From positions 124,001-188,000 of the forward strand of contig NZ_FNGE01000007.1 in NCBI RefSeq assembly GCF_900102885.1: a stretch of 64,000 nt of DNA, written 5' to 3'. The notes beneath the pieces were generated by a model. It was given only the letters and a program-made list of their open reading frames with translations. It searched no databases and was not told the origin of the DNA. A program made the position numbers and the translations under genes. This DNA comes from Paracoccus chinensis. Its GTDB lineage: Bacteria > Pseudomonadota > Alphaproteobacteria > Rhodobacterales > Rhodobacteraceae. Of the stretch, positions 1 through 10,023 are shown one piece after another; position 1 is the stretch's first letter; the number at the start of each line of letters is the position of its first letter.

Positions 1-263
1 AAGACGACGCGCAGTTGCGGATCCGCGCCGATCAGGCGCTGCACCGCGGGCACCAGCTTCTTGCAGAAGGGGCAGTTGTAATCGAAGAACTCGGTCAGCG
101 TGACATTGCCGTCCGGGTTGCCCAGCACGATGCCGTTGCGGTCCCGTTCCAATGCCTCGCGCAGTTCCCCGGGCATCGGGTTCGGCCGGTCGGCCGTCTG
201 GCCTAGCGCGGGCGAGGCCGCCGCGGCGGCGAGAAGGGCAAGCGTGGCGCGGCGGCTGGGCAT
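1..263 (-). CDS. DsbA-family thiol:disulfide oxidoreductase (N-terminal part, cut by window edge)
   Basis: The first 87 residues of a secreted thioredoxin-fold protein are present; the C-terminus lies beyond base 1. An Ala-rich signal peptide (about residues 1-21, ending ALGQ) is followed by a short linker, the strand VTLTEFFDYNC and the redox motif CPFC at residues 64-67, which is the DsbA/Com1-type active site preceded by FFDYN. The family oxidises or isomerises cysteine pairs in exported proteins in the periplasm. The ATG at 263 is chosen because it begins the signal peptide directly. The thioredoxin fold is certain; whether it is a DsbA oxidase or a DsbC/G-like isomerase cannot be decided from this fragment. 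Confidence 0.85.
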   Translation of the reverse strand, partial: MPSRRATLALLAAAAASPALGQTADRPNPMPGELREALERDRNGIVLGNPDGNVTLTEFFDYNCPFCKKLVPAVQRLIGADPQLRVV

Positions 264-359
264 GGGCGTCCTTTCGGTGATCCGGGGGCAGGCTAGAAAC
301 GTTGGGGGCCAGAGGGAAATCACGAAGCCTCCAGCCGGGGGCCCCGCCCCGGAGGACAG

Positions 360-674
360 ATGCCGCGCCGATCCGCCGCCCCGCCGATCCGGGAACCCGA
401 GACGGAACCCACCTGCCCCCTCTGTCTGCGCCCGATCCCGCCGGGCGTGCCGCAGAGCCGCCATCACCTTGTGCCGAAACTGCGCGGCGGCAAGGGCGGC
501 GAGACGGTGCTGCTGCACCAGGTCTGCCATTCCACGATCCACCGCACCCTGAGCGAGACGGAACTGGCGCGGAACTACGCGACGGTCGAAGCCCTGCGCG
601 GGCATCCCGAGTTGCGGCGCTTCTTCGACTGGGTGGCGAAGCGCCCGCCCGGGTGGAAGGGGAAGGTGCGGTGA
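360..674 (+). CDS. small HNH-type nuclease-fold protein
   Basis: This 104-residue protein has a first zinc-type pair CPLC (residues 19-22), then SRHHLVPKLRGG and HQVCHSTIH, the arrangement of an HNH/beta-beta-alpha-metal fold with metal-binding His and Cys residues. The C-terminus carries a WV-x-RPP-type tail. A good ribosome site (GGAGG, 4 bases before the ATG) fixes the start. HNH proteins of this size are often annotated as endonucleases; activity here is inferred from the fold only. It stands alone, with no toxin, restriction or phage neighbour to suggest a job. Confidence 0.75.
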   Translation: MPRRSAAPPIREPETEPTCPLCLRPIPPGVPQSRHHLVPKLRGGKGGETVLLHQVCHSTIHRTLSETELARNYATVEALRGHPELRRFFDWVAKRPPGWKGKVR

Positions 675-903
675 AAAGGTGCGTGTTCGCAGGCACCATC
701 CCGCCCTTGCCGGATGCCTTCTTGTCTGGCGCGTGATCACACGACACCGTGGCCATCAGCCCGCACCTGATGCGGCCCAATCATCAGCACGCCCCGTCCG
801 CCTCATCACAGCCTCGTCATCTGGCCGGTCTGCGTAGCTCAGCGTTTGGAGAATGCGTGATTCGGGTACACCATCGGACCTCTCCTCCCGGAAAGGAACC
901 GCC

Positions 904-1095
904 ATGCCCCGCCTGACGATCATCAGCCTCGCCTCGGCCTGCGTCCTCGCCACCTCGCCAGTCCTGGCCCAATCCGCCGCAACCACGACGCCCGCGCCCC
1001 AGCCGGTGGTGACAACCCCGGATCAAGGGGCGACGCCCGCGAAGCCTGCTGGCGGCCACAATTGCGGGGGAAAAGCGCGGCAGGTCATGTCGTGA
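904..1095 (+). CDS. small exported protein of unknown function
   Basis: This 63-residue product has an N-terminal signal peptide (MPRLTIISLASACVLATSP, cleavage near VLAQ-S), a Thr/Pro/Ala-rich stretch and a C-terminal segment with a single Cys (HNCGGKA). A purine-rich ribosome site (GGAAAGGA, 6 bases before the ATG) supports the start at 904 rather than the upstream in-frame ATG at 853. No family is recognised. A mature form of about 40 residues suggests a small periplasmic protein. Confidence 0.55.
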   Translation: MPRLTIISLASACVLATSPVLAQSAATTTPAPQPVVTTPDQGATPAKPAGGHNCGGKARQVMS

Positions 1096-1140
1096 TGCCT
1101 TCCCCGGGAAGGCGCTGCCTTCCCCTCGACAGGATACACT

Positions 1141-1168
1141 CTGCTCTCAGCCACGAAGGCGAGAGCAG
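1141..1168. terminator. hairpin between convergent genes, possible bidirectional terminator
   Basis: Perfect 8-base arms CTGCTCTC (1141-1148) and GAGAGCAG (1161-1168) enclose a 12-base loop and are followed by TTTGG. A second tight palindrome (GCCTTCCC/GGGAAGGC, 1097-1113) lies just after the stop of the preceding gene. Both sit between the ends of two convergent genes. The T-run is weak. Confidence 0.4.
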
Positions 1169-1189
1169 TTTGGATCCACACGGCCCGCG

Positions 1190-2419
1190 TTATTGAAGCA
1201 TCCGGCGCTCCCAGTTGCGCTTCAGGACATCAACGGCGCGGACACGGACCTCGTGGGCAATACGGCGCGTCAGCGCCTTGTCGCCATCACCCTGACCCAA
1301 GGCCTCGACGCTGTCGAGCAGCGCCTGAATGACCTCGGGCTCTGCTGCGCCATGCCGGACGATGGGGCTGAAGAACTCACGATACAGTTCCCGCACCTCG
1401 AGTTCCGGAACGTGGATGCGGTCATGGCGGACCGCCTGATGCGTCTCGTCGGCGGGCCGATGGTACTCGGCCAGAACGCGGCCGCCCGCGCGGATCACGT
1501 CGATCGCGGTCCCGGGATCGTTGATCGCAGCCGACAGGGCCCGGCTTGCGACCTCGCTCAGCACGATCATGCCATAGCGGATATCCTGATCGAAGCTGCG
1601 GCGAAGACCAAGGGTGAAAGCATCACGCAGCCGGTCAGCCCCGGCTTGATCAAGGTCGCGCGACACGGCCATAAGGGGTTCGTGCCGATGAACGTACTTC
1701 CCGGGCATGCGGAGGACTTCAACCCGGATGTCCAGCTTCTCGGCGGCGTCCTGCAAGGCTGGAATGTCGATGAAGCGGACAAAGCCCGCGTCTTTCGGAA
1801 GAACATGGCAGGCATCCCCCGCCAGCCCCGACGGCAACGGCCGGGCACCCAGCCGCGGATTGTCGCGGTAAAGGCAAGCGGCATTCGTCGCCGCCGTCTC
1901 GATCCGGCCGATGATGTCGGTCATGCGGCCGAACCGGTTCAGATGATCGACCCACCGCAGCAGCGTCCAGACGATCAGAAGAATGTTCAGAAGCGTCGCC
2001 GCAAACAGCAGCACCCGCCCCTGCGCCGCGTAGAAACCGGCCGAAAGCCCGATGATGCCGACGATGCTGAACAGGAACGAGCCGATGAACACCGACACGG
2101 CGTTCTGCGCGACCGTGTCCATCGCCAGCAGTTCGGTCGCCCTTGGCGTCGCGCTGTTCGTGGCGCTGCCATAGGCGCCGATTATGATCGACATCGAGAA
2201 GGTCGTCACCGCCAGCATCGACGACGCGATGATATTCAGCAGCGAGCTGACCGAGCCCGAGGCAAGCTCGATTTCAGGGATATAGGGCAGATAGGGCCCG
2301 ATCCACTGGGCCAGCAGCGCCAGGGCGACGCCGCCCAGGCTGAACAGCGTGACCCTGAACCACATCTGCCGCGAGATTTCCCGCAGCCGCTGGATCCAGG
2401 CGCTGTCCTGCCAGCCCAT
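1190..2419 (-). CDS. DUF2254 family integral membrane protein
   Basis: The 409-residue protein has about four hydrophobic segments in the first 160 residues (around 22-42, 58-85, 108-130 and 135-155), then a cytoplasmic or periplasmic domain. The SSLLNIIASSMLAVTTFSMS segment and RALSAAINDPGTA are typical of DUF2254. The function of the family is unknown. The start ATG at 2419 lies only 10 bases after the ettA stop, so it may be co-transcribed downstream of ettA. Confidence 0.85.
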   Translation of the reverse strand: MGWQDSAWIQRLREISRQMWFRVTLFSLGGVALALLAQWIGPYLPYIPEIELASGSVSSLLNIIASSMLAVTTFSMSIIIGAYGSATNSATPRATELLAMDTVAQNAVSVFIGSFLFSIVGIIGLSAGFYAAQGRVLLFAATLLNILLIVWTLLRWVDHLNRFGRMTDIIGRIETAATNAACLYRDNPRLGARPLPSGLAGDACHVLPKDAGFVRFIDIPALQDAAEKLDIRVEVLRMPGKYVHRHEPLMAVSRDLDQAGADRLRDAFTLGLRRSFDQDIRYGMIVLSEVASRALSAAINDPGTAIDVIRAGGRVLAEYHRPADETHQAVRHDRIHVPELEVRELYREFFSPIVRHGAAEPEVIQALLDSVEALGQGDGDKALTRRIAHEVRVRAVDVLKRNWERRMLQ

Positions 2420-2429
2420 CCCCGCCGCC

Positions 2430-4085
2430 TTACCGCGCGAACTTCTTGTACTTCACCCGCTTCGGCTCGATCGAATCCGGCCCCAGCCGCCGCACCTTGT
2501 CTTCCTCATAGGCCTCGAAGTTCCCCTCGAACCATTCCACATGCGCGTCGCCTTCAAAGGCGAGGATATGCGTGCAGAGGCGGTCCAGGAAGAAGCGGTC
2601 GTGCGAGATGATGACTGCGCAGCCGGCGAAGTCTTCCAGCGCCGCTTCCAGCGCCTGCAGGGTCTCGACATCCAGGTCGTTGGTCGGCTCGTCCAGCAGC
2701 AGGACGTTGCCGCCGGATTTCAGCAGCTTCGCCATGTGGACGCGGTTGCGCTCGCCGCCCGAGAGCAGGCCCACCTTCTTCTGCTGGTCGCCGCCCTTGA
2801 AGTTGAAGGCGGAAGCATAGGCGCGGCTGTTCATCTGCGCGTCGCCCAGGTCGATCTGCTCGGCGCCGCCCGAGATTTCCTCCCACACGGTCTTGTTGGG
2901 GTCCAGCGCGTCGCGGCTCTGGTCCACGTAGGACAGCTGCACGGTGTCGCCGAAGGTGATCTCGCCCGCGTCGGGCTGCTCCTGCCCGGTCAGCATGCGG
3001 AACAGGGTGGATTTCCCCGCGCCGTTCGGGCCGATCACGCCGACGATGCCGCCCGGCGGCAGGCTGAAGTCGAGGTTCTCGATCAGGAGCTTGTCGCCGA
3101 AGGCCTTGGACAGGCCCTTCACCTCGATCACGCGGCCGCCAAGGCGCGGGCCGTTCGGGACGATGATCTGGGCGTTGGCAATCTTCTCGCGCTCGGATTT
3201 CGACGCCATCTCGTTATAGGCGTTGATCCGCGCCTTCTGCTTGGCCTGCCGCGCCTTTGCGCCGGCGCGGATCCAGTCAAGCTCGCGTTCCAGCTGCTTC
3301 TGCTTGGCCTTGTCCTCGCGGGCCTCCTGCTCCAGCCGCTTGGCCTTCTGTTCCAGCCAGGCGGAATAGTTGCCCTCGTAGGGGATGCCCCGGCCGCGGT
3401 CGAGTTCCAGGATCCAGCTCGTGATGTCGTCCAGGAAATAGCGGTCGTGGGTGACGGTCAGGATCGTGCCGGGATATTCGATCAGGTGCTTCTGCAGCCA
3501 GGCGATGGTCTCGGCGTCCAAGTGGTTGGTCGGTTCGTCCAGCAGCAGCATGTCGGGCGCCTCAAGCAGCAGCTTGCACAGCGCCACGCGGCGGCGCTCG
3601 CCCCCGGAAAGCGTTTCCACGTCGGCGTCGTCAGGCGGGCAGCGCAGGGCTTCCATCGCGACGTCCACCTGGGAATCCAGGTCCCACAGGTTCTCGGCGT
3701 CGATCTCGTCCTGCAGCTTGGCCATCTCCTCGGCGGTTTCGTCCGAGTAGTTCATGGCAAGCTCGTTGTAGCGGTCGAGCTTGGCCTGCTTGGCCTTGAC
3801 GCCCTCCATCACGTTGCCGCGCACGTTGAGCTGGGGGTCCAACTGGGGCTCCTGCGGCAGGTAGCCCACGGTCGCGCCCTTGGCGGCCCAGGCCTCGCCG
3901 GAAAAGTCCTTGTCGATCCCGGCCATGATCCGCAGCAGCGTGGATTTCCCTGCGCCGTTGACGCCGACGACGCCGATCTTGACGCCCGGCAGGAAGTTCA
4001 GGCGGATGTTCTCGAAGGTCTTCTTGCCGCCGGGATAGGTCTTGGACACGCCGTCCATGTGATAGACATACTGATACGAGGCCAT
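2430..4085 (-). CDS. ettA: energy-dependent translational throttle protein EttA (ABC-F ATPase)
   Basis: The 551-residue protein has two fused ABC domains and no membrane segments. Walker A motifs are GVNGAGKST (residues 41-49) and GPNGAGKST in the second half. Both halves have LSGGE signatures and [22 protein letters not shown]alker B motifs. The charged inter-domain linker ([18 protein letters not shown]) and full-length match belong to the ABC-F EttA subgroup. EttA binds the ribosomal E site and gates entry into elongation according to the ATP/ADP ratio. The start fits the conserved N-terminus [19 protein letters not shown]. Confidence 0.95.
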   Translation of the reverse strand: MASYQYVYHMDGVSKTYPGGKKTFENIRLNFLPGVKIGVVGVNGAGKSTLLRIMAGIDKDFSGEAWAAKGATVGYLPQEPQLDPQLNVRGNVMEGVKAKQAKLDRYNELAMNYSDETAEEMAKLQDEIDAENLWDLDSQVDVAMEALRCPPDDADVETLSGGERRRVALCKLLLEAPDMLLLDEPTNHLDAETIAWLQKHLIEYPGTILTVTHDRYFLDDITSWILELDRGRGIPYEGNYSAWLEQKAKRLEQEAREDKAKQKQLERELDWIRAGAKARQAKQKARINAYNEMASKSEREKIANAQIIVPNGPRLGGRVIEVKGLSKAFGDKLLIENLDFSLPPGGIVGVIGPNGAGKSTLFRMLTGQEQPDAGEITFGDTVQLSYVDQSRDALDPNKTVWEEISGGAEQIDLGDAQMNSRAYASAFNFKGGDQQKKVGLLSGGERNRVHMAKLLKSGGNVLLLDEPTNDLDVETLQALEAALEDFAGCAVIISHDRFFLDRLCTHILAFEGDAHVEWFEGNFEAYEEDKVRRLGPDSIEPKRVKYKKFAR

Positions 4086-4157
4086 GATCCGCTCCTGTCG
4101 ATTTGACAGGTCATGTAGGCCATCGCCTGCCCGAGGTGAAGCAGCGTATCGGGAAGG

Positions 4158-5039
4158 TCACCTGATCAGGCGGTTGAACTCGGCGTCAAAGGTGGCTTCC
4201 AGAAAGGCGAACTGCGGCTCGAGCCGTTCGCGGATCTTCGCGCGAGCTTCAGGGGGCACGGACAGCTCGGCATTGGCGGCGAAGACCTTGGCGTTCAGGC
4301 CGCGATAGGCGTGCGGGGTCAGGCCGCAGAAGGCTTCCACCCGGCGCATGACGCCCGCAGGGTCCTTGGCGATCATGCCGAAGGGCAGGATCAGCAGCCG
4401 GTCCGCAGGCAGGCGCGAGGTCCAGCGCGGCACATAGGTCGCGTAGTCGCCCCGGTCGTACAGCACCGGGTCGTCGATCTCGGCCAGCCAGGCCTCGACT
4501 CCGCGCGGGGCCTTCTTCTTGCGCGTCAGGTTCATCTTGAGCTGGCTGATCGCGCGGTCGACCGGGTGGCGGATGATGTAGATGAAGCGCGCCTGCGGCA
4601 GGAAGTCCGTGACGAACTCGACCCCCTCGTCCGGCAGGGTCGAGTATTCCGGGGTGATGTCGCAGGGCATGGTGCCCTCGGGGGCGGGGGCGAAGACCTG
4701 CTTGTACCAGTGGTTGGTGAACATCTCGCCCCGGGTGATCCGGTCGAGCCAGGCGTCCAGCGCGGGCGGCATCGCCTCGCCCTTCGCGGCATAGCGCTTT
4801 TCCTGGGTCTGGCGAGCGCGCTTGAAATGCCAGGGCAGCCATTGCCGGTGTTCCGGCAGGAAGCGGTGGTTGAAGAACTGCACTTCCTTGAAGGGCGGCA
4901 GCCAGACCTGCGGGTGCTGCGAGATCATCTGCCCCAGCCAGGTGGTCCCGGCCTTCTGCGCCCCGATGCCGACGATCTGCGGCTTCTTCGGCGCGCCCTC
5001 GGGGTCCCACTTGGGCAGGTCGGTCACAGCGTTCCCCAC
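4158..5039 (-). CDS. sulfotransferase family protein
   Basis: This cytosolic enzyme of 293 residues has the PAPS 5'-phosphosulfate loop as [12 protein letters not shown] (about residues 25-36) and the 3'-phosphate region as [15 protein letters not shown]. These are the two hallmark blocks of the Sulfotransfer_1 fold, so it should transfer sulfate from PAPS to an unknown acceptor. The first possible start is GTG at 5039, 16 bases inside rimO. A second GTG at 5027 would give a 4-base GTGA overlap with the rimO stop and is equally plausible. The acceptor cannot be inferred from the neighbours. Confidence 0.85.
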   Translation of the reverse strand: MGNAVTDLPKWDPEGAPKKPQIVGIGAQKAGTTWLGQMISQHPQVWLPPFKEVQFFNHRFLPEHRQWLPWHFKRARQTQEKRYAAKGEAMPPALDAWLDRITRGEMFTNHWYKQVFAPAPEGTMPCDITPEYSTLPDEGVEFVTDFLPQARFIYIIRHPVDRAISQLKMNLTRKKKAPRGVEAWLAEIDDPVLYDRGDYATYVPRWTSRLPADRLLILPFGMIAKDPAGVMRRVEAFCGLTPHAYRGLNAKVFAANAELSVPPEARAKIRERLEPQFAFLEATFDAEFNRLIR

Positions 5040-6424
5040 AGGTCGTAGTCCGAGGCCTCGTCCACCGTGACCGTCACGATGTCGCCGGGCGTCAGGGCCT
5101 CGAAGCCCTCGTCGATGAACAGGTTGCCGTCGATCTCGGGCGCGTCGGCCATCGTGCGGCAGGTGGCGCCATCCGCGTCGATGCTGTCCACGATGACCTT
5201 CTGGCGGGTGCCGACCCTGGCAGCGAGCTTGGCGGCGGAAATCGCCTGTGCCTTCTGCATGAAGCGGTCCCAGCGGTCCTGCTTGATCTCGTCGGGCAGG
5301 TGGTCGGGCAGGTCGTTGGCCCGCGCCCCGCGCACGTTTTCATACTGGAAGCAGCCGACGCGATCCAGTTGCGCCTCGTCCAGCCAGTCGAGCAGGTACT
5401 GGAACTCGGCCTCGGTCTCGCCGGGATAGCCGACGATGAAGGTGGAACGCAGCGTGATCCCCGGCGCGGCGGCGCGCCAGGCGACGATCTCGTCCAAGGT
5501 CTTCGCGCTCGCCGCGGGCCGGGCCATGCGCTTCAGCACGTCGGGGTGGGCGTGCTGGAAGGGAATGTCGAGGTAGGGCAGCACGCCCGTTCCCGTCGCC
5601 GCCGTCTCGGCCATCAGCGGGATCAGGTTGCGGACATGGGGATAGGGATAGACATAGTGCAGCCGCACCCATGCCCCCAGCGAGCCGAGGTCGCGGGCAA
5701 GATCCGTGATATGGGCGCGGTGGCCCCGCTCCTCGGCATAGCGCAGGTCGAGGCCGTAGGCCGAGGTGTCCTGCGAAATGACGAGCAGTTCGCGCACGCC
5801 GCTGGCGACCAGCTTTTCCGCCTCGCGCACGACAGCATGGGCCGGGCGGCTGACGAGGCGACCGCGCAGGTCGGGGATGATGCAGAACTTGCAGGCGTGG
5901 TTGCAGCCCTCGGAAATCTTCAGATAGGCGTAGTGACGCGGGGTCAGCCGCACCTCGGACGCGGGCAGCAGGTCGATGAACGGGTCCGGCGCGGGCGGCA
6001 CGGCCAGGTGCACGGCATCCAGCACCTGTTCGTACTGGTGCGGGCCCGTGACGGCCAGCACACGTGGATGGACGCCGGTGATGTATTCGGGCTCGGCCCC
6101 GAGGCAGCCCGTGACGATCACCCGGCCATTTTCCGACAGGGCCTCGCCGATGGCTTCCAGGCTTTCGGCCTTGGCGCTGTCGAGGAAGCCGCAGGTGTTC
6201 ACGATCACCGCGTCGGCGCCCTGGTACTGCGGGCTGATCGCATAGCCCTCGGCCCGCAGGCGGGTCAGGATTCGCTCGCTGTCCACCAGCGCCTTGGGGC
6301 AGCCTAGGGACACCATGCCGATGGTGGGCTGTGCGCCGCGACCCGCAGCCGCACGCGCAGGCGCGTCGTCAAGGCGAAGGGCGGGGGCGAGATCCGGGCG
6401 AAGGCTGGGAGGGTTCAGGCTCAT
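5024..6424 (-). CDS. rimO: ribosomal protein S12 methylthiotransferase RimO
   Basis: This radical-SAM methylthiotransferase of 466 residues modifies the conserved aspartate of ribosomal protein S12. The N-terminal UPF0004 domain carries the auxiliary-cluster cysteines C42 ([14 protein letters not shown]), C78 (VNTCGF) and C107 (TGCLGA). The radical-SAM motif is C174-x3-C178-x2-C181 ([13 protein letters not shown]), and a TRAM domain closes the protein. The start at 6424 is set by [11 protein letters not shown]; the reading frame runs open further upstream but that part overlaps a plus-strand gene region and is not family-like. The end overlaps the start of the sulfotransferase gene. Confidence 0.95.
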   Translation of the reverse strand: MSLNPPSLRPDLAPALRLDDAPARAAAGRGAQPTIGMVSLGCPKALVDSERILTRLRAEGYAISPQYQGADAVIVNTCGFLDSAKAESLEAIGEALSENGRVIVTGCLGAEPEYITGVHPRVLAVTGPHQYEQVLDAVHLAVPPAPDPFIDLLPASEVRLTPRHYAYLKISEGCNHACKFCIIPDLRGRLVSRPAHAVVREAEKLVASGVRELLVISQDTSAYGLDLRYAEERGHRAHITDLARDLGSLGAWVRLHYVYPYPHVRNLIPLMAETAATGTGVLPYLDIPFQHAHPDVLKRMARPAASAKTLDEIVAWRAAAPGITLRSTFIVGYPGETEAEFQYLLDWLDEAQLDRVGCFQYENVRGARANDLPDHLPDEIKQDRWDRFMQKAQAISAAKLAARVGTRQKVIVDSIDADGATCRTMADAPEIDGNLFIDEGFEALTPGDIVTVTVDEASDYDLWGTL

Positions 6425-6617
6425 GGCCCGGCATATAGCGACGGGCGGGCCGAAGGCAAAGCGCGCGACGTGGCGTTTATGGCACGATGATGCGCGAAGG
6501 CCGCGCCTTTCGCGGGATCGCGACCCCCCATCGGCTGGCGCGGTCGTGATGGGCGCGCAGGCCCAAGGCGGCGGGCGGCGGATTTCCATTCCGGTCGCAG
6601 GCCGCCATGATGCGCCC

Positions 6618-7097
6618 ATGCACATTCTTGCCCATCTTGCCCGCCGCGCCGCGCTTCTGGCGCTGATCGCCCTGCCCGCCTGCGCCGCGCCCCCGTCGGG
6701 CGGCATCGCCGCGACCCAGGTGGCCGCCGGACCCGAGCCCATCGTCATCCATGACAACCGGGGCGGCAACGTCCTGCAGATGATCCAGCGGCGCAACGAG
6801 CTCGAGGCCTCGGGCCGGCCCGTCCGCATCAGCGGGGTCTGCAACTCGGCCTGCACGATGCTGATCACACTGCCGAATGCCTGCCTTGCGCCCGACGCCT
6901 CGGTCGGCTTCCACGCGCCGCGCCTGCCGGGGACCAAGGTCATCCCGCCCATCGTGGACCAGTTGATGGCCCTGCACTACCGGAACGGCATCCTGGAACG
7001 CTGGAATGCCGAATGGCGCCATTCGCTGAAGATCCGGAAGATCAGCGCGCAGGAATACGTCAGGCTGGACCCCCAGACGCGGCTCTGCTCACGCTGA
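6618..7097 (+). CDS. lipoprotein with ClpP/crotonase-like fold
   Basis: The 159-residue product has a lipoprotein signal peptide ending in LPAC, with the lipidated Cys at residue 22. The mature part contains [13 protein letters not shown] (Ser77) followed by [10 protein letters not shown], the pattern of periplasmic ClpP-like serine-hydrolase-fold proteins (the COG3904-type group), where the SAC serine sits at the position of the ClpP nucleophile. The protease role is inferred, not shown. The gene is convergent with the Hint gene, ending 3 bases before it. Confidence 0.65.
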   Translation: MHILAHLARRAALLALIALPACAAPPSGGIAATQVAAGPEPIVIHDNRGGNVLQMIQRRNELEASGRPVRISGVCNSACTMLITLPNACLAPDASVGFHAPRLPGTKVIPPIVDQLMALHYRNGILERWNAEWRHSLKIRKISAQEYVRLDPQTRLCSR

Positions 7098-7100
7098 GGC

Positions 7101-8186
7101 TCAGGCCGCCATCACCAGCGGCTTGAGGTTCCGAAGCTGCCGCTCGATCAGCCGGGCCACGGGCTTGCCGCGCATGACGGGACGCGCCGTCGGCTGCGGC
7201 TCGGCCGTGCCACCCGCCGAAACCAGTTCGGGAAACAGCGCATGCAGTTCCTCGACCGCGTCCTTCGTCATCGCCGCCAGGGCCATCGGCCCGAGATAGA
7301 GCGATTCCGCCTCGGCCCCTTCGGCGAAGACGATCTCGTGCCGATCGAACATGAGGTGCCAGTAGCCGACGCCGCCCTCCGCCTCGATCCGCTCGATCCC
7401 CGGATGCCCCAGCAGGTGGACGGCCGCGATCAGTACCTCGGCCGAGCCTGTCATGCGTTCCGCGATCACGGAACGGACCAGCATCCGGTGCTGGGGCGAG
7501 ACGACCAGGTCTCGCGCAGGCAGGCCCGGCCCCAGGGCGCCCGCCATAATGCGGATCGGGTGCAGCCTGGGATTGGCGCACAGGTCGGTGCCCGACACCT
7601 GTCGCCCGCCCAGCCAGCGCAGCGGCTGCAGCCCATGGTCGCGGGTGCGGATCAGATCGCCCACCCGCAGGCGCTGGACAGGGCGAAGCCCGCGCTCTGT
7701 CTCGATCAGCGTCCCGGTCGTGAAGCAGGTGACGTCGATCCTGAAATCGTCGTCGCGCGAAATCTCGGCCCAAGGGTAGCGTTGCAGGGGCTCGACGTAG
7801 CTGACGTGCATGGTCGAGATCGCCACGCCCGAACTGCCGTCGTACGGAGTGGTCTGCCCGTCCAGCGGCACCAGCAGCCGCCGTTCGTCGGAAGGGTCCG
7901 CGACTCCCGTCAGGGACAGGACAATGGCGTTGGTATCCCCGGACTTGCCCTCGGCATATTCGACGTAGCTTCTGAGGAACCGGACGGCGCCGACCCGGTA
8001 CTCGACCCCGGCCAGAACAACGATGTCGCCGTTCGACAGCATCGCGGAACTGGACTGGGACAGCTCCAGCGGTTCGAGAACGGCCGAGATCCTGTGGGTG
8101 CCGCCAAGCCTGCCCTCGGGCCTGATGACCGCGCCCTCAAGCGACTCGGGCCCCATCAGAATGCTGGCGTCGTAAAGATTGACCAT
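7101..8186 (-). CDS. Hint (Hedgehog/intein) domain protein
   Basis: The 361-residue protein has an N-terminal beta-rich region (1-150) and then a Hint module starting at Cys154 (CFTTGTLIETERGLRPVQRL, then VGDLIRTRDHG and LRWLGGRQV), typical of the Hint_2 proteins that occur in many copies in Rhodobacterales. Conserved SPQHRMLVRS lies later in the module. There is no C-extein-like His-Asn junction followed by a host protein, so it is not a classical intein. Members are often secreted with RTX-type repeats, but none are present here. The promoter region has a CtrA-type site (see 8227-8241). Confidence 0.85.
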   Translation of the reverse strand: MVNLYDASILMGPESLEGAVIRPEGRLGGTHRISAVLEPLELSQSSSAMLSNGDIVVLAGVEYRVGAVRFLRSYVEYAEGKSGDTNAIVLSLTGVADPSDERRLLVPLDGQTTPYDGSSGVAISTMHVSYVEPLQRYPWAEISRDDDFRIDVTCFTTGTLIETERGLRPVQRLRVGDLIRTRDHGLQPLRWLGGRQVSGTDLCANPRLHPIRIMAGALGPGLPARDLVVSPQHRMLVRSVIAERMTGSAEVLIAAVHLLGHPGIERIEAEGGVGYWHLMFDRHEIVFAEGAEAESLYLGPMALAAMTKDAVEELHALFPELVSAGGTAEPQPTARPVMRGKPVARLIERQLRNLKPLVMAA

Positions 8187-8218
8187 CGTTAACCCCGCAT
8201 TTTTACAAGGGGTTAACG
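8187..8218 (-). promoter_or_regulatory. perfect inverted repeat abutting the Hint start codon
   Basis: Arms CGTTAACCCC (8187-8196) and GGGGTTAACG (8209-8218) are perfect 10-base complements around a 12-base A/T-rich loop. On the coding (minus) strand the second arm (GGGGTTAACG) directly touches the ATG at 8186 and contains the only purine-rich sequence that could serve as ribosome site. Folding of the mRNA would therefore hide the ribosome site, or the DNA palindrome may be an operator. It could also act as a terminator for the upstream ABC operon, but there is no T-run. Confidence 0.55.
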
Positions 8219-8226
8219 ATGATTGG

Positions 8227-8241
8227 TTAACGCAAGGTTAA
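8227..8241 (-). promoter_or_regulatory. candidate CtrA-binding site TTAA-N7-TTAA
   Basis: TTAA (8227-8230), seven bases, then TTAA (8238-8241) is an exact match to the full CtrA box of alphaproteobacteria. On the minus strand it reads TTAACCTTGCGTTAACC, with the TTAACC half-sites typical of Rhodobacterales. It lies 41 to 55 bases upstream of the Hint start codon, suitable for control of that gene. The adjacent GTTAAC-containing palindrome adds two further half-sites. Binding is inferred from motif only. Confidence 0.55.
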
Positions 8242-8260
8242 GCGCCCGGAAAAATGCGCC

Positions 8261-9018
8261 TCAGTCGCGCAGCCGCCAGCCCGTCACGAAGATGCGCCGG
8301 ATCACCGCCAGCAGCACGACGATCATCAGCCCCACCGCGACCAGCGACACGCCCACCGGCACGTCGGCCAGCCCGAAGAAGGACCAGCGGAAGCCCGAAA
8401 CGAGGTAAAGCACGGGGTTCAGCTTGGCCACCTGTTCCCAGAAGGGCGGCAGCATCGAGGCCGAGTAGAAGGCGCCCCCCAGGAAAACCAAGGGTGTGAT
8501 GACCATCATCGGGACGATCTGCAACTGCTCGAAGTTCTTGGCCCACAGGCCGATGACGAAGCCCAGCAGCGCGAAGGCCGTCGCCGTCAGGGTCAGGAAG
8601 GCCAGCATCCACAGCGGGTGGACGATATGGACCCCCACGAAGAAGAAGCTGGTCACGAGAATGATCGCCGCGATCAGGATCGCCTTGGAGGCAGCGGCGC
8701 CCACGAAGCCCAGCGTCACCTCGGCCCAGCCGGTCGGGGCGACGAGGTATTCGTAGATCGTGCCCGAGAACTTGGGAAAGTAGATCCCGAAGCTCGCGTT
8801 CGAGACGGACTGCTGCAGCACCGTCAGCATCATCAGCCCCGGCACGATGAAGGCCGCGTAGGAAATTCCCTCGACCGATTCGATCCGCCCGCCGATGGCG
8901 GCGCCGAAGACGACGAAATACAGAACCGTGGACAGGACGGGCGAGGCGAGCGACTGCCAGATCGTGCGGAAGAAGCGCGCCATCTCGTGGCGATAGATCA
9001 TGCTGACGGACTGCCAGT

Positions 9019-9022
<4 letters not shown>
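8261..9022 (-). CDS. ABC-2 type transporter permease
   Basis: The 253-residue protein has six hydrophobic segments and the ABC-2 membrane-domain pattern (N-terminal MIYRHEMARFFRTIWQSLASPVLSTV, central PTGWAEVTLGFVGA, C-terminal GGAFYSASMLPPFW). With the ATPase encoded just upstream (4-base overlap ATGA at 9019-9022) it forms an exporter of the DrrAB/NodIJ/YadGH class. The substrate is unknown. Confidence 0.88.
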
Positions 9023-9957
<935 letters not shown>

Positions 9958-10023
9958 GGCACTCTCCTTGCGAACTGACGAGAGCTATGCCTGCAAGCCG
10001 CGCTTGTCCAGACGCGCGGTCCT

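Noticed and set aside
2349..4106. Plus-strand open frame of 585 codons
   Set aside because: Exact antisense shadow of ettA with no family resemblance.
7101..8186. Hint protein as an intein in a host gene
   Set aside because: No C-terminal His-Asn plus Cys/Ser/Thr junction and no recognisable flanking extein.
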